A program made the position numbers and the translations under genes. The notes under the pieces were generated by a model that did not search any database, was not told the origin of the DNA, and saw nothing but the letters and a program-made list of their open reading frames with translations. From Odontocerum albicorne (lineage: Eukaryota > Arthropoda > Insecta > Trichoptera > Odontoceridae): a DNA stretch of 64,000 nt. Every line of letters starts with the position of its first letter. Position 1 is the stretch's first letter. The stretch is from NCBI GenBank assembly GCA_949825065.1, contig OX463842.1:441501-505500 (forward strand), written 5' to 3'. Shown piece after piece: positions 12,125-23,750 of the stretch.

Positions 12125-12240
12125 ATTGCTGGCCCTGCGCTTCGCGCGCCCCGCCCCACCCGCGTCAGCGAGTTCCCCGCAATATTATTTGTTTTCAGCG
12201 CGCAGATTAAATCGCCCGATATCTTGGAGAGCTTTTAACT
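12125..12240. other. Short very GC-rich island
   Basis: Segment 12132-12180 contains cttcgcgcgccccgccccac, in sharp contrast to the AT-rich flanks. No coding sense was found. Confidence 0.25.
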
Positions 12241-12929
12241 TGATTTAAGAATTAACTTCGGCTAATACACTTTGTTCGATAAATACACATAAATTGCGGC
12301 CCGTTGTATCCCCTTCTCTATTTGTTCGATTGTTGTTCCAAATAAACGGGAATAGTATTCGAGCCGTTATTAGTAACACTAACATAGGAAAGGTTAACTG
12401 GTCAAAATTACAAATGAAAATTAGTTATCAAACTTTTCATTTACTGCCCTCACTTTTTGAATATTTATTCTGGATATTATTTTTACTTCCATTAGAGAGT
12501 TTTATATTTTAATTGGTGTTCTTTTTTTATACTCGGTGTTCTTTTTTTCTGGTCTGTTTTTGTAGTCGTTTTTATTTTTTACATGAAAAAAAACTGGCTG
12601 TCTTTTTTCAGGACCCACGAGTTACTCAAACATTGTCGTAAGATTTTTTAATCTATAATAGTATTTGAAATGCAAAAAGTATCTCAACGGCAGCGATCGA
12701 ATGTTAAATCATCGGGCTAAGTTATTATATTCATATAAACGGACAAATCGCAATAAGAACAAAGATGATGTCTCAGTATCATTAAAGGCTGAAAAACGAG
12801 GGCACCAGGGATGTTTTTTATCTACTGAAGTATTAAAACTATACTGCCTTCGGTGGATTGGCAAAGCCAATAAAATTATGGAAAATCATCAACGTTTGCC
12901 GACAACTAGACTATTATGACATGCAGGGA

Positions 12930-13135
12930 AATGGTACCTGTAATAGTATACCACAGTCAAAAGATAGAGAATAAAATTGCCAAGGAAGTTGAAGCTGGAA
13001 ATAATTTAGAAGGATCGAAGAATTGATCAGTTCGAATCCTCGTTTTCTCCATTTTATTATACGAGTGTGATGCGGAAACCTGGACATTCGAGGGGCGCGA
13101 TAGACAAATAATTGATGCCTTTGATATACGAGTAT
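12930..13135 (+). mobile_element. LINE fragment cut by a piggyBac-like MITE
   Basis: The plus strand at about 13030-13130 encodes LVFSILLYECDAETWTFE and then RQIIDAFDI. This corresponds to the YGCETW region downstream of the LINE reverse-transcriptase core. It ends at the TTAA of the MITE at 13144. Confidence 0.6.
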
Positions 13136-13143
13136 GATATTAA

Positions 13144-13752
13144 CCCTTCCTTCTCTGTGATGTGTAACTAGTACACATCGCTTCTAAAAACTTTAATATC
13201 TCTATAAATATAATATAATAAATACTGGGTTCAAATTTTAGGTATTTCTCCGTAATACATTTACGCATTGAATGAAAAAAAATAATTTTAATAATAATTA
13301 GCACTTATCGGCCACATCAGAGATGTTTTGTGAAAATCGGGAATAAATTCACCAATACAATCAAATGTGTGCCAGTGTGTGACCTATTCATTCTAAAAAA
13401 ATCGATATGGGTGAGAAAGTGACGCTATTCACGTCTCACTCTCACTTGACTTCGGTATATGGGAACACAAGAAATATAATCTCAGTTCGCTCGCTTCTCT
13501 CACTTCAGTAGCCCGCGGGCATCCCTTTGAGGTGGTCTCTTCGCCCATTTTGTGAAAGTCGGCCGATGTCTTTTTTTTATGTTTTCAGCAATTAAATTTC
13601 AATTATTATAATTTTTGACTTCGAATTTTATTAATTTAAGCAATTGGCTATGAATATTCTTATTTTTCCGATTTTAAATCGCTCATTTTTATATGTGTAT
13701 TGAATACGCAGCACCGGAATGCGCGGATTTTTTTAGTACAGGAAGGGAAAAG
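13144..13752. mobile_element. piggyBac-like MITE, copy 1
   Basis: This non-autonomous element of 609 bp is flanked by TTAA on both sides (13140-13143 and 13753-13756). Terminal inverted repeats are imperfect: the left end begins cccttccttctctgtg and the right end, read inward, begins cttttcccttcctgta. No transposase is encoded. A second copy at 61588-62242 aligns over its whole length and is also bounded by TTAA. Confidence 0.85.
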
Positions 13753-13839
13753 TTAAGAGCGGTTTTAATGCATTTCACAGATAGCCAGACGAACGATGAA
13801 TAATTGAAAAGCTCGGGGTAGACACACAGTTATTTGCGC

Positions 13840-14010
13840 TATGTTTGAGAAGAATTTTATGACAAATTGGACACATATGAGACACATAAGCTCACATTCA
13901 TTCTTTATCATTTCATTCCACATTCTGTAATTCATTATCAACCTATGTATTTTTTCGCATTTCAACAGTTGGTACCAAAAGACTATTGTGGACTATCAAC
14001 TTAGCTGATT
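13840..14010 (-). mobile_element. LINE fragment, family L-g
   Basis: The minus strand gives an LVPTVEMRK block followed by an RMWNEMIKNECEL-like block, as in the other L-g copies, with shifts. Confidence 0.5.
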
Positions 14011-14309
14011 TTGACACTGAACTATTGACTTTGTTTTTTTAATTAAAATACTAAACATTATTATTAAAGGAAATATTATTCTAATAAATTACTTATTTTA
14101 AGAAAGATTTTGATTTACCATACATTTCTAAAAAACTTATTAAAAATATTTTTTATTGTTAGCAGAAAACCAATACAATTTGGTTACCTTGAAAAAAATA
14201 TAAATTTAATGCAAAGTAGAGAATATATAAAGCGAATCATTTATGTGATAAAAAGAAAACATTGATCCTTTGTTTTCTGATCTTAGATTAAATATAAAAT
14301 AATAATAAA

Positions 14310-14540
14310 TAAATATTAGGTTTATTGACAGCAACATAGTATGTACAAGATCACACCTGAATAACATTTCTAAAAACACATAAATTGCAGACAATACATC
14401 AGACGCAGAGGCTATCAAAAGGTCTGGGCTCATCTAATAGCATTCCCTCGGCCAAAATACACCCCACCAATATAGGGCGAACCCAGCCACGGGGACACCA
14501 GATGTTTTTCAGCCCACACCCTAGATTAATTGTTCGTTTA
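14310..14540 (-). mobile_element. LINE 3' UTR, family L-c
   Basis: The plus-strand sequence from taggtttattgacagcaaca to agatgtttttcagcccacac is the reverse complement of the L-c 3' end seen at 54720-55200, 45786-46262 and 47760-47995. The (AATA)n tail lies at the left edge. Confidence 0.75.
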
Positions 14541-15510
14541 CTAATATTGTTGATGGGAATAATCGCTGGTTATCAAGACCACAAAGAACCATAACTTACT
14601 TTAAAAAAATATCGTCACAAATTTTTATAGTCAAAAAGTGAAAATAAAGCGAGAAATCGTATTTTATATTCAGCTGTTAATTTAGAATTTCGATAATTTG
14701 TAAAGCACCCCTAAACGCATTCAAAACATTTGTCTTCAGCCCCAATAATCGTACCTTGGGGTAAAAAACCGCTGGTGTACATACTCGTATATTAACACGT
14801 CTAGCGCATTGCATTATCAGACAGGCCCTTAAAATAAATCGTTACCATATTTCCTATTCTCCTTTTTTGGGTATCATTAGAATTCGAACACAAAACCACC
14901 CAGTGAAAGGCCAGCGTCTTCCCAACTATGCCAGGGAGGTTGTCTATTAAATTTAGAGTAAAACTGAATTTCTTTGTAGACAATGAAAATATCAACGTGT
15001 TTTAAATATTAAAAGAGATTCTTTCAGGATTTTACTTATTTGTTTTTCATGTTCCTGTAAGAGGCTTCCTCCGTAAGTCCAGAAGGCAGATGCATATACG
15101 GTAGGGATGGGTGTGTGGAGATTGTGAACTCATAACGCAGGAAGGTGCCGCAAGAGCGTCATACGACCCTCTATATCTGCGTTGTCTCCTTATTTGTTTA
15201 TTTCCTGCCGGGCCCACTTACAACGTATTTTATATAAAATAAAACATTTTTAGCACAGTTCACATTGGAAAATATTTTTTTTAAATACTTCTCAAAGGAA
15301 TATTCATTAAGAATTTTTGACAATTATTTTATTATCGCCTATTAAACCAAACCCAACATCACATGTAGCTTTAGAATAATTGTAAATATTTTATACAGAA
15401 CGCGTTGATTTAATTTTCACGTACCGATGATGCTGATCTTAAAATCATTTCCACATTTATTACATCCAATCAACCAATGAAAAAGGAGCAGTAAAAATAT
15501 AAATTACATG
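14541..15510. other. Stretch with no recognised gene
   Basis: Only chance frames are present. No repeat family was identified within the window. Confidence 0.4.
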
Positions 15511-15516
15511 GAAACT

Positions 15517-15630
15517 AGCGTGATATACAGAGAGGGAAACTAGCATGATATACAGAGAGGAAAACCAGCATGATACGAGTATACAGATAGGGAAGATAGC
15601 ATGATATACAGAGAGGAAAATAGTCGAAAA
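15517..15630. repeat. 27-bp minisatellite with one 6-bp insertion
   Basis: Four units of aaactagcatgatatacaga plus gaggg occur. The third unit reads gatacgagtatacag where the others read gatatacag, giving TACGAGTA at 15574-15581. Confidence 0.85.
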
Positions 15631-15889
15631 TTATTTAAAGCACATAGCTGTTAGATTATTGTTTTTTTTTATTAAATATTTTTTTACGCTTCGTCCAACG
15701 TCATTTAATTGAATTGCGAGTACACATCAGTGTCAGAGTTGAAAAACCGAGGCTTTCGACCAGGAGTTGTATGTGGGTTGTTTTTATATTATGTTAAAAT
15801 ATTTCAATCTCGTTTTCACCTAAGGCATCATTGACATCCATGTGGTAGAATGTTTAACAATGAATTGTTTTTTTTATTTCACCGATTAC

Positions 15890-16340
15890 ATTAATCCGAA
15901 AGGTCCACAACCAGTACTTATGTATGGCTGCGAACAATGGACGCTCACAGTAAACAACACACAAAAGCTCCAGACCGCACGAAGGAGCATGGACAGATGT
16001 ATGTTGGAATAATCTAAAAGAGACCATAAACGAAACACCTGGATTCGCAACATAACAAAGGTAGAATACGTAATAAAGGTGTGCAAGAAAGTTAAGAGGC
16101 AATGGGCGGAACACGTAGCCAGAATGTCAGATTCATGGTGGACGTCCGAAATAATCCAATGATACCCAAGAGGCATTAAGAGGTCCAGAAGAAGATCGAA
16201 GGTACGCTGGATAGATGAAACCAGGAATCATGGCAACATCACATGGCACCTACGAGCAAAAAACTGAAATATTTGGAGTAAACTTGGGGAGACCTTCATC
16301 CAGCAGTGGATCGACCCTGGTTGGCAATGATGATGATGAT
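15890..16340 (+). pseudogene. 5'-truncated RTE-type retrotransposon copy
   Basis: The plus strand encodes the same C-terminus as the 57033-59975 element: LMYGCEQWTLTVNNTQKLQT, then [16 protein letters not shown], then [16 protein letters not shown]. It ends in the same (ATG)n tail at 16326-16342. In-frame stops after MCMLE-like, IIQ and LRAKN positions make it dead. It starts about 150 codons before the end, so it is a short dead-on-arrival insertion. Confidence 0.9.
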
Positions 16341-16549
16341 GATATAAATATTTATCACATTTACTTTTCCTTATATACTTTTCTATCACCATGACTTTGG
16401 ATATTGAATAAAAATTATGATACTTACTTATCATAAAAACGTAATCTCGTTTGAAAATAATGCGTTTACCCGAAGTTACAAGCATAAAAGATATTTAAAT
16501 GAACGAGCGATAATAGAAAATCGATGATAACGTAAAAAGTGTTCAAAGC

Positions 16550-16912
16550 AGGTATCAGCCCTGCGGCGAGGAGCGCGCGGGGCAAAAACGATAAATTTAG
16601 CAATCGGAGAAAGCTCGTTCAATTAACCCCAAAGTTATGACTGAGAAGATTGTTAGCGAAAGCTGTTTATGCTTCTCGACACTCGACTACTTTGCCCTCG
16701 TTTAAATACTTTCGCCTCGGAGGCAAAAAATAGCCGAAGTTCGGGCCCGGCCGATATTTCGGCTGAGGGCTGTTTTGTTTCTGAAATTATTTGCCCTTTG
16801 AGCCCCGATTAATGCCCACCGTTGTGAAATTAAATGTTTTGACGTGAAACGAGAGAATTTGTGGTGAAACTTTTGTGATTTATTGCGCAAATTCGGAATG
16901 ATTTCCAACAAC
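16550..16912. other. GC-balanced single-copy block
   Basis: The block includes ctgcggcgaggagcgcgcgg and cgggcccggccgatatttcg. It lacks TE similarity and coding sense and is a candidate conserved non-coding element of the host gene's intron, by inference. Confidence 0.3.
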
Positions 16913-16914
16913 TG

Positions 16915-17710
16915 CTTACAGACGGTATTGTCGGAATTATGGTTTAATCAAACAAAATTAATAAATATCTCCAAATAAATTATAAATCATTGTTACGGTC
17001 GAATACCATACAAGTCGTCTGAAAACTTTTCACAAAACCTCAACTTATTTATTTCTATTAAAATATATTATTTCATAAATCAAACATTTATTATATTTAT
17101 ATAATACATTTTCGTCGTAAACTTTTCTTATTACTCTCACTTAATTCAAAATTTAATTAAACTTAATTACACAACGTTTTCCCAGACGTGACTTAACTTT
17201 TATTAATTCATTGATAAATTTAAACAGCTCAGTTTTTACCACGAATCTAATTTTAATGATAATTATGCAAAAAAAGATGAAACAAAAAAAAAACAAATTT
17301 TAATGAAAACAGCAACCAGACAAACTTCCCAACATATGACATAACAACAATAAAAATTAAAAAAAGAATAATTTTTTGAGACATAAAGTTAAAAAACAAG
17401 ATCCCTCAAGTACATAAAAAAAAAGATTACAATTGCGCTTTTTACTTATTAACAATTTTATCTCTTTGTCGTCATTAATATTAAATAACAATCAACATTG
17501 TTTAGTTAAATAAATTGAAAAGTAAATGCCATATTAAAGTGAACCATAAAATATTAGAACTTGGATAAAATTCATTCATTCTGAGAGTCAAAAATTTAAA
17601 CCCGTGTTAACACAAGTCTAGAACAAAAAAAATCCGATTTCGTGATGACAATATTAAGAACCAGGGCCAAAAGAAATGTTTATAACTGAATATTAAATAA
17701 ATTTTTTATA
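16915..17710. other. AT-rich stretch with no recognised feature
   Basis: No coding signal, tandem array or recognised dispersed family. Confidence 0.45.
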
Positions 17711-17714
17711 TTTA

Positions 17715-18146
17715 TGTTGTGGCGGTCGCCCACTCGAATACTGTGGGTATTCATACATACGGTCAATGACCGATGAGATGACCTTCGCATTCCTCGACGA
17801 AATCTAAATAAACAGTCCAAAGTTCACACGCCGGCCATTCAAGTCCGAAGGTCACACGCCGGCCATTCAACCCATAACCGAGCGGACCGCATTACACGCC
17901 GGAGCGAGAACGCACCACGGCTATCTCGCTAGTTCCGTATTTGAATGATACCTACATACAACAATTAATCGTTTTGCATTCACAGAAACGAGACGTAGGC
18001 ATATCGCGAGCGCATTCTCGCGCGCATTCTAAAAATATATAAATACCTACGTTACTAATAAAATTGGACAGACTCTCTTTCCGCATTGCGATCTAACGTG
18101 TTTTATTATTTATCAACAAATCATCATCATCTCTTCCCTTAAGGAC
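17715..18146 (+). mobile_element. LTR-like repeat, copy 1
   Basis: The repeat begins tgttgtggcggtcgcc, contains a TATA-like tatataaatacc and an aataaaa signal near its end, and has a tgttg/caaca inverted pair at 17715 and 18118. Homology with the second copy (41789-42199, opposite orientation) extends about 28 bp further to cttcccttaaggac. A solo LTR plus internal start, or an unclassified element, are both possible. No internal coding region is attached. Confidence 0.5.
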
Positions 18147-18197
18147 CGATCTCCTAAAATGTAAAGAAAGTCTTCATTCCGCTAAACAAACATATCA

Positions 18198-18232
18198 ATA
18201 CTAATATTTTATTTAAAATAAAATATTAGTAT
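18198..18232. repeat. Short perfect hairpin
   Basis: Arms atactaatattttattt and aaataaaatattagtat flank a single central base. It is AT-rich and of no evident function. Confidence 0.7.
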
Positions 18233-18374
18233 AAAGTTTATTAAGGATTTTAAAAATTATAATCAAATTTAAATAAAAAGCACCTACATGTACGAGTATG
18301 TACTGAACTATGGAACTCTATTAACGAAACTTCAAATTATGCAGAATAAAGGAATTAAGGCTATTTATTATTTA

Positions 18375-18535
18375 AATGAAGTCAATACACTAGACTTAAT
18401 TATATATTTGTAAACTAGATGTGTGCACGAAATCAATACACTAGAATTAATGATATATTTGTAAACTAGATATGTGCACGAAGTCTGCACTAGAATTTAT
18501 GATATATTTGTAAACTAGATGTGTACACGATATAA
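18375..18535. repeat. About 52-bp tandem repeat, three units
   Basis: Units contain tcaatacactagaattaatg followed by atatatttgtaaactagatg and tgtgcacgaa. Confidence 0.8.
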
Positions 18536-18941
18536 TAAATCAATTTTTAAACCTTATTGAGTATTTTCAAGTGACATAATGATATCCAAAAAGGTGTGAT
18601 GTAAAATACGGAAGTTCAAAATTATTTCACGAGAAGTTGCGATGCGATGTCTGTCGGTTTCCAAACACCAACATGACAAAAATCAAAATAATTTACACTA
18701 CAAAGGTTTCAAACCTGTTTAACGAAACGCTGAAAAGTACTCAAGGAACCGAGAGAATCTGCATTATTTTTGTGGTTTATGTGTTTATATATTAAGGATA
18801 AATTTAAATATGGTTCAATTAAAAATAATATGGAAATGTAAGTTTTATGATTTAAAACTATATATGTTAATTAATCTAATAAAGTAAGTTTACAACTCTT
18901 TTAAACTAAATTAATAAACAATTCATTGTCCATATTTAATT

Positions 18942-19128
<187 letters not shown>

Positions 19129-19359
19129 CTTCTGTAGAAGAACAATAAAGATTTAAACCAAACAAAACGACCAACAAGTAAATCTAAACCTGAACCCGAC
19201 ATATTCACAAACTTTTATGCTAATTCATTCGAAAATAAATTACTACTTTAAAATAATATCTATGCTCTCAACTACTGAGGCTACTAATGCATGTACTAAT
19301 AATTCTTTCTTTCCAGCATTTTAATACCACACCAAGTGTACCAATATGGTTAAAATCGA

Positions 19360-19733
<374 letters not shown>

Positions 19734-19914
19734 GAAATACAATATATAAACAGACACTCCACTACACACTACCCACTACCAACTACACACTATCCACTAC
19801 CTTCCATTCCTTACACTTAACCATAATTAATTCACTACTTTCCAATTCTTACATTCGACTTTTGTTTGTAATATTTTTAATTTGTTAATAATAACGTATA
19901 ATGGAATCCCGAAT

Positions 19915-20485
19915 AAGTGCATCTTTGAGGAGAGTCTGTTCCCTTAATAAGCGCTCCTTTTAGAATAATCTGTTCCCTTAATAAGCACTCCTTTGAGGAG
20001 AGTCTGTTATCTTAATAAGGGTTCCTTTGAGGAGAGTCTGTTCCCTTAATAAGCACTCCTTTAAGGAGAGTCTGTTCCCTTAATAAGCACTCCTTTGAGG
20101 AGAGTCTGTTCCCTTAACAAGCACTCCTTTAAAGAGAGTCTGTTCCCTTAATAAGCACTCCTTTGAGGAGAGTCTGTTCCCTTAATAAGCGCTCCTTTTA
20201 GAAGAATCTGTTCCCTTAATAAGCACTCCTTTGAGGAGAGTCTGTTATCTTAATAAGGGTTCCTTTGAGGAGAGTCTGTTCCCTAAATAAGCACTCCTTT
20301 AAGGAGAGTCTGTTCCCTAAATAAGCACTCCTTTGAGGAGAGTCTGTTCCCTTAATAAGCACTCCTTTAAGGAGAGTCTGTTCCCTTAATAAGGGTTCCT
20401 TTGAGGAGAGTCTGTTCCCTTAATAAGCGATCCTTTGAGAAGTCTGTTCTCTTAATAAGCACTCCTTTGAGGAGAGTCCGTTCCG
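19915..20485. repeat. 34-bp minisatellite with 7-unit higher-order structure
   Basis: About 16 units of gttcccttaataagcactcc plus tttgaggagagtct occur. Diagnostic variants (gcgctccttttagaa-aatct, then tgttatcttaataagggtt two units later) recur exactly 238 bp apart (19938 and 20176). This indicates duplication of a 7 x 34 bp block. The left flank and first unit match the single-copy repeat at 8400-8535. Confidence 0.92.
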
Positions 20486-20699
20486 TTAGTGCACATATAA
20501 ATTGTTATTTTATTATTCTTATCATTGTTCACAATTTGTTTGAACAATATTAAATTAAATAAATAAGGAAACAATCCACACTACTATACATTTGCTAATA
20601 AAGCATTGTTTATAATAAAGAAAATGTTCTTGAGTGTGATAATAATGCATGCATAATATTTGAAATTAAAATTTTTCAATATGTCCCTCACAGCTAATC

Positions 20700-20880
20700 A
20701 ACGTTGGGATGAATATGTTAGACGTGGAATAAAAATATTCATGAGTTTCATTAAAAAGTGATCAACAACCTGGGCTGGAGCAGGCGGCGCAGGCTTAGCG
20801 CTGCTTCCATAAATATTTAAGCTGCGAGCAGAGTTGCTTCACTTTTCCTGCTTCCGTTTACCTTTTATACGAGTTTAAGA
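20700..20880. other. GC-balanced single-copy block
   Basis: The block includes ggctggagcaggcggcgcag. No coding or TE identity was seen. Candidate conserved non-coding element by composition only. Confidence 0.25.
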
Positions 20881-20984
20881 GTCAGAGGTCAAAAACTTTA
20901 TTTTTTAACCCTTTAACGAAAATAAAACATACGAACGAACACAAACTTGATTTAACTGCAAACAAAAAAAAATATAATTCTGAT

Positions 20985-21490
20985 GTATAAGGTCTTTCGA
21001 ATTGTCGTACAACATGGTTATGAGGTGTCACTATTGTTATACAACGTGGTTATGGGGTGTCACTATTGTTGTACAACGTGGTTATGAGGTATCACTTTTG
21101 TTGTACAACGTAGTTATGAGGTGTCATTAATGTTGTACAACGGGATTATGAGGTGTCACTATTGTTGTACGACGTGGTTATGAGGTGTCACTATTGTTTT
21201 ACAACGTGGTTATGAGGTGTCACTGTTGTTGTACAACGTGGTTATGAGGTGTCACTATTGGTGTACAACGTGATTATGAGGTGTCACTATTGTTGTACAA
21301 CGTGGTTATGAGGTGTCACTATTGGTGTACAACGTGATTATGAGGTGTCACTTTTGTTATACAACGTGGTTATGAGGTGTCACTATTGTTGTACAACGAG
21401 GTTATGAGGTGTTATAAGATGAACTACGTGGTACAACACTCGAAAGAACTTATACAACTGATGCGAATAATTGAGCTTCAAAACATGAAT
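20985..21490. mobile_element. Foldback repeat, family FB2, core replaced by a 32-bp array
   Basis: The left end (ataaggtctttcgaattgtc) and right end (acactcgaaagaacttatac, then gatgcgaataattgagc) are inverted and match the two ends of the FB2 copy at 46895-47170. Nearly everything between is the 32-bp array at 21010-21415. Confidence 0.75.
21010..21415. repeat. 32-bp minisatellite inside a foldback repeat
   Basis: About 13 units of gtacaacgtggttatgaggt plus gtcactattgtt occur. The unit begins with the FB2 arm sequence gtacaacgtggtt. Confidence 0.92.
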
Positions 21491-21634
21491 GTATAGTAAT
21501 TGTATAATAAGTTCCTCAGTTTCAATGTGAACGTTAATAATAATGACATATGAATATATTTTTTTCGTTATGTAATTCGAGTTTATATTTATACCAATTG
21601 AAACATTGTGAACATTATTTTAACGAAGCATTAT

Positions 21635-22170
21635 TTATTTTATTTTATTTGTGTTGTTAAGTTTTAGTTATTTATTTACATGACAAGTAATTGTATGCAT
21701 GCAAAATATGAAAAACGAGAAAAATAACAAAAAAGACAGATAATTTAAAGTGGACACTCTTTTTATCTGGGTATGTTGCCTTCCATTTGCCTGTAATCTA
21801 GTAATAGAGTCTTCTACCTGGATCTCACTGAGGACACCTAAGCATAGATATATAATCTAGGCTTCTACCTGCATCTCACTGAGGACACCTAAGCATAGAG
21901 AAATCATCTAGGTTTCTACCTGCATCTCACTGAGGACACCTAAGCATAGATAAATAATCTAGGCTACTACCTGCATCTCACTGATGACACCTAAGCATAG
22001 AGAAATAATCTAGGCTTCTACCTGCATCTCACTGAGGACACCTAAGCATAGAGAATTAATGTGTGCTTATACCTGCATCTCACCAAGGACACCTAAACAT
22101 AGATAAATAATCTAGACTTCTACCTGCATCTCACTGAGGACACCTAAGCATAGATAAATAAGATTGTTGA
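21635..22170 (-). mobile_element. LINE 3' UTR, family L-b, minus strand, with expanded array
   Basis: Plus-strand text from tttattttattttatttgtg through acatgacaag, atctgggtatgttgcctt and catctcactgagga is the reverse complement of the L-b 3' end at 8190-8390. The segment around the ctgtatctcactgagg motif is multiplied. Confidence 0.75.
21815..22165. repeat. 51-bp minisatellite derived from the L-b 3' UTR
   Basis: Seven units contain ctacctgcatctcactgagg followed by acacctaagcatagataaat. The single-copy counterpart is the reverse complement of 8205-8260. Confidence 0.92.
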
Positions 22171-22814
22171 TTTATTATTTAATATCTCTTATCATAAACT
22201 CTCATCAGCTTGATAAGTTATAATACCTAATTATAAGTATGTATGTAACTCGTGAGTCATTCCTTGGTGTATTTCATCATTTCAGAGAAATCAATAGCCT
22301 ATCTCACAAAGTCTACCATAAATCCATCAAAACACATAACTTTTTGGAGTGCACACAATATTTTTCCCAATATATTTCTCTCGCAAGCTCAAATACTCCT
22401 GTTACTCGTACAATATCAATAACGCTAAGATCCATTGTCTGTTTTTTTTCGCACCATTTTGACTTTATTAAATTTGGTACCTAATTGTGTACCGTACATA
22501 TGACGAATTGATTATTTTAAAGTAATTTTCTCAATCAACCACCTTTTCTTTCAAAATTATTATCATTATCCATGACAATTCCTGGAACAGGATAATTTAA
22601 TATAACAGAATAAACGGAACGAAAAATAAAACAAAAGATAAAATAGAGATAGGGATGAAAATTGTATTGCAGTTGGGGATGAGATATATTTTGATATAAA
22701 ATAATATTTTTTGTTTTCTTCTTTAAATTTACAAGGACATCGAATTGAGCTGGGATGACCGTTCCAAGGACGAGCCGAGTGATCTGCGAATTGTATATCA
22801 TCATAATAAAATAT

Positions 22815-22980
22815 TTCAGCCTGGCGGGCTTATTGTCATATTACAATATCTTCTAATCAATCAGAAACATGTTACAGAGACTTGTAACCTACTTTAAAAA
22901 AAACGGGAACTCGCAACCTGCGGACTGGAACACCGGCATCTTTCCAATTGGGTCACAGGGGTCGTTATCTTAAAATGTGC
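22815..22980 (-). mobile_element. SINE, family S1
   Basis: Minus-strand tRNA-like head (ctgtgacccaattggaaaga at the right end), then the S1 body, then the tail (complement of cctggcgggcttattgtcat) at the left. Confidence 0.7.
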
Positions 22981-23279
22981 GAATTTTTTTTTTAATTGAA
23001 TAAAGCTTCTGTAGCATATTAATTATACATTAAAAAAGAAATATAATCTAAAATACCGTAAAAACATAAATTGTTTTGTACAATACAATATTATTCATCA
23101 ATAATGCAATTTAGTATTTCTTACGAGCAACCAGAAAGGAGTCAAGGCGTTCGAATATTTTTTTGGCTTATGTAAAGAATCTGAAACTCCCAAGCTGAAG
23201 TCAAGAATCTACCAGTTAGGTTACGAAGATTGCAATATGTATATTTAAAAAGGAAAATTGATGTCAACTCAAGGAATGT

Positions 23280-23560
23280 AGGAGTATAGCTCAAGGCGGG
23301 CAAGATTTAGATAAATTCTCATATCAGCCTCTTACTTGACGAGTATGTCTGCCGACAGTTTTAGACAACTGTTCTCTTGAATCTCGAGAAGAGAATCAAT
23401 TTTAATTCTGACGCGTTATTTTTCAATTTATCAAAGCTCGATGTCCCGCGGGAAATCCCCCATTATTGTGTTTCCCCCACCCTCTCTCCGCTCGCTATCC
23501 ACCCTTCACGCTGTAGATAATACGGACACCTGCCAAGAGAATACAACCATTTTACGAAAG
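23280..23560. other. GC-balanced single-copy block
   Basis: The block includes cgatgtcccgcgggaaatcc. No gene or TE recognised. Candidate conserved non-coding segment by composition. Confidence 0.25.
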
Positions 23561-23750
23561 TTCAATTGAAATACGAGTATTATACGCTTTGGTTGGTGCT
23601 GATTTCAGGCAATAATAAATAGTCTATTCAACATAAATCGCTGAGAAATGTGTTTTTATAGATAATAGCTGAACAGCTGAAATAATAATATATTCATCAT
23701 TATGAAAAAATAAATATAAATAGTTTATCAACGGATTTAGCTTAAACTTT

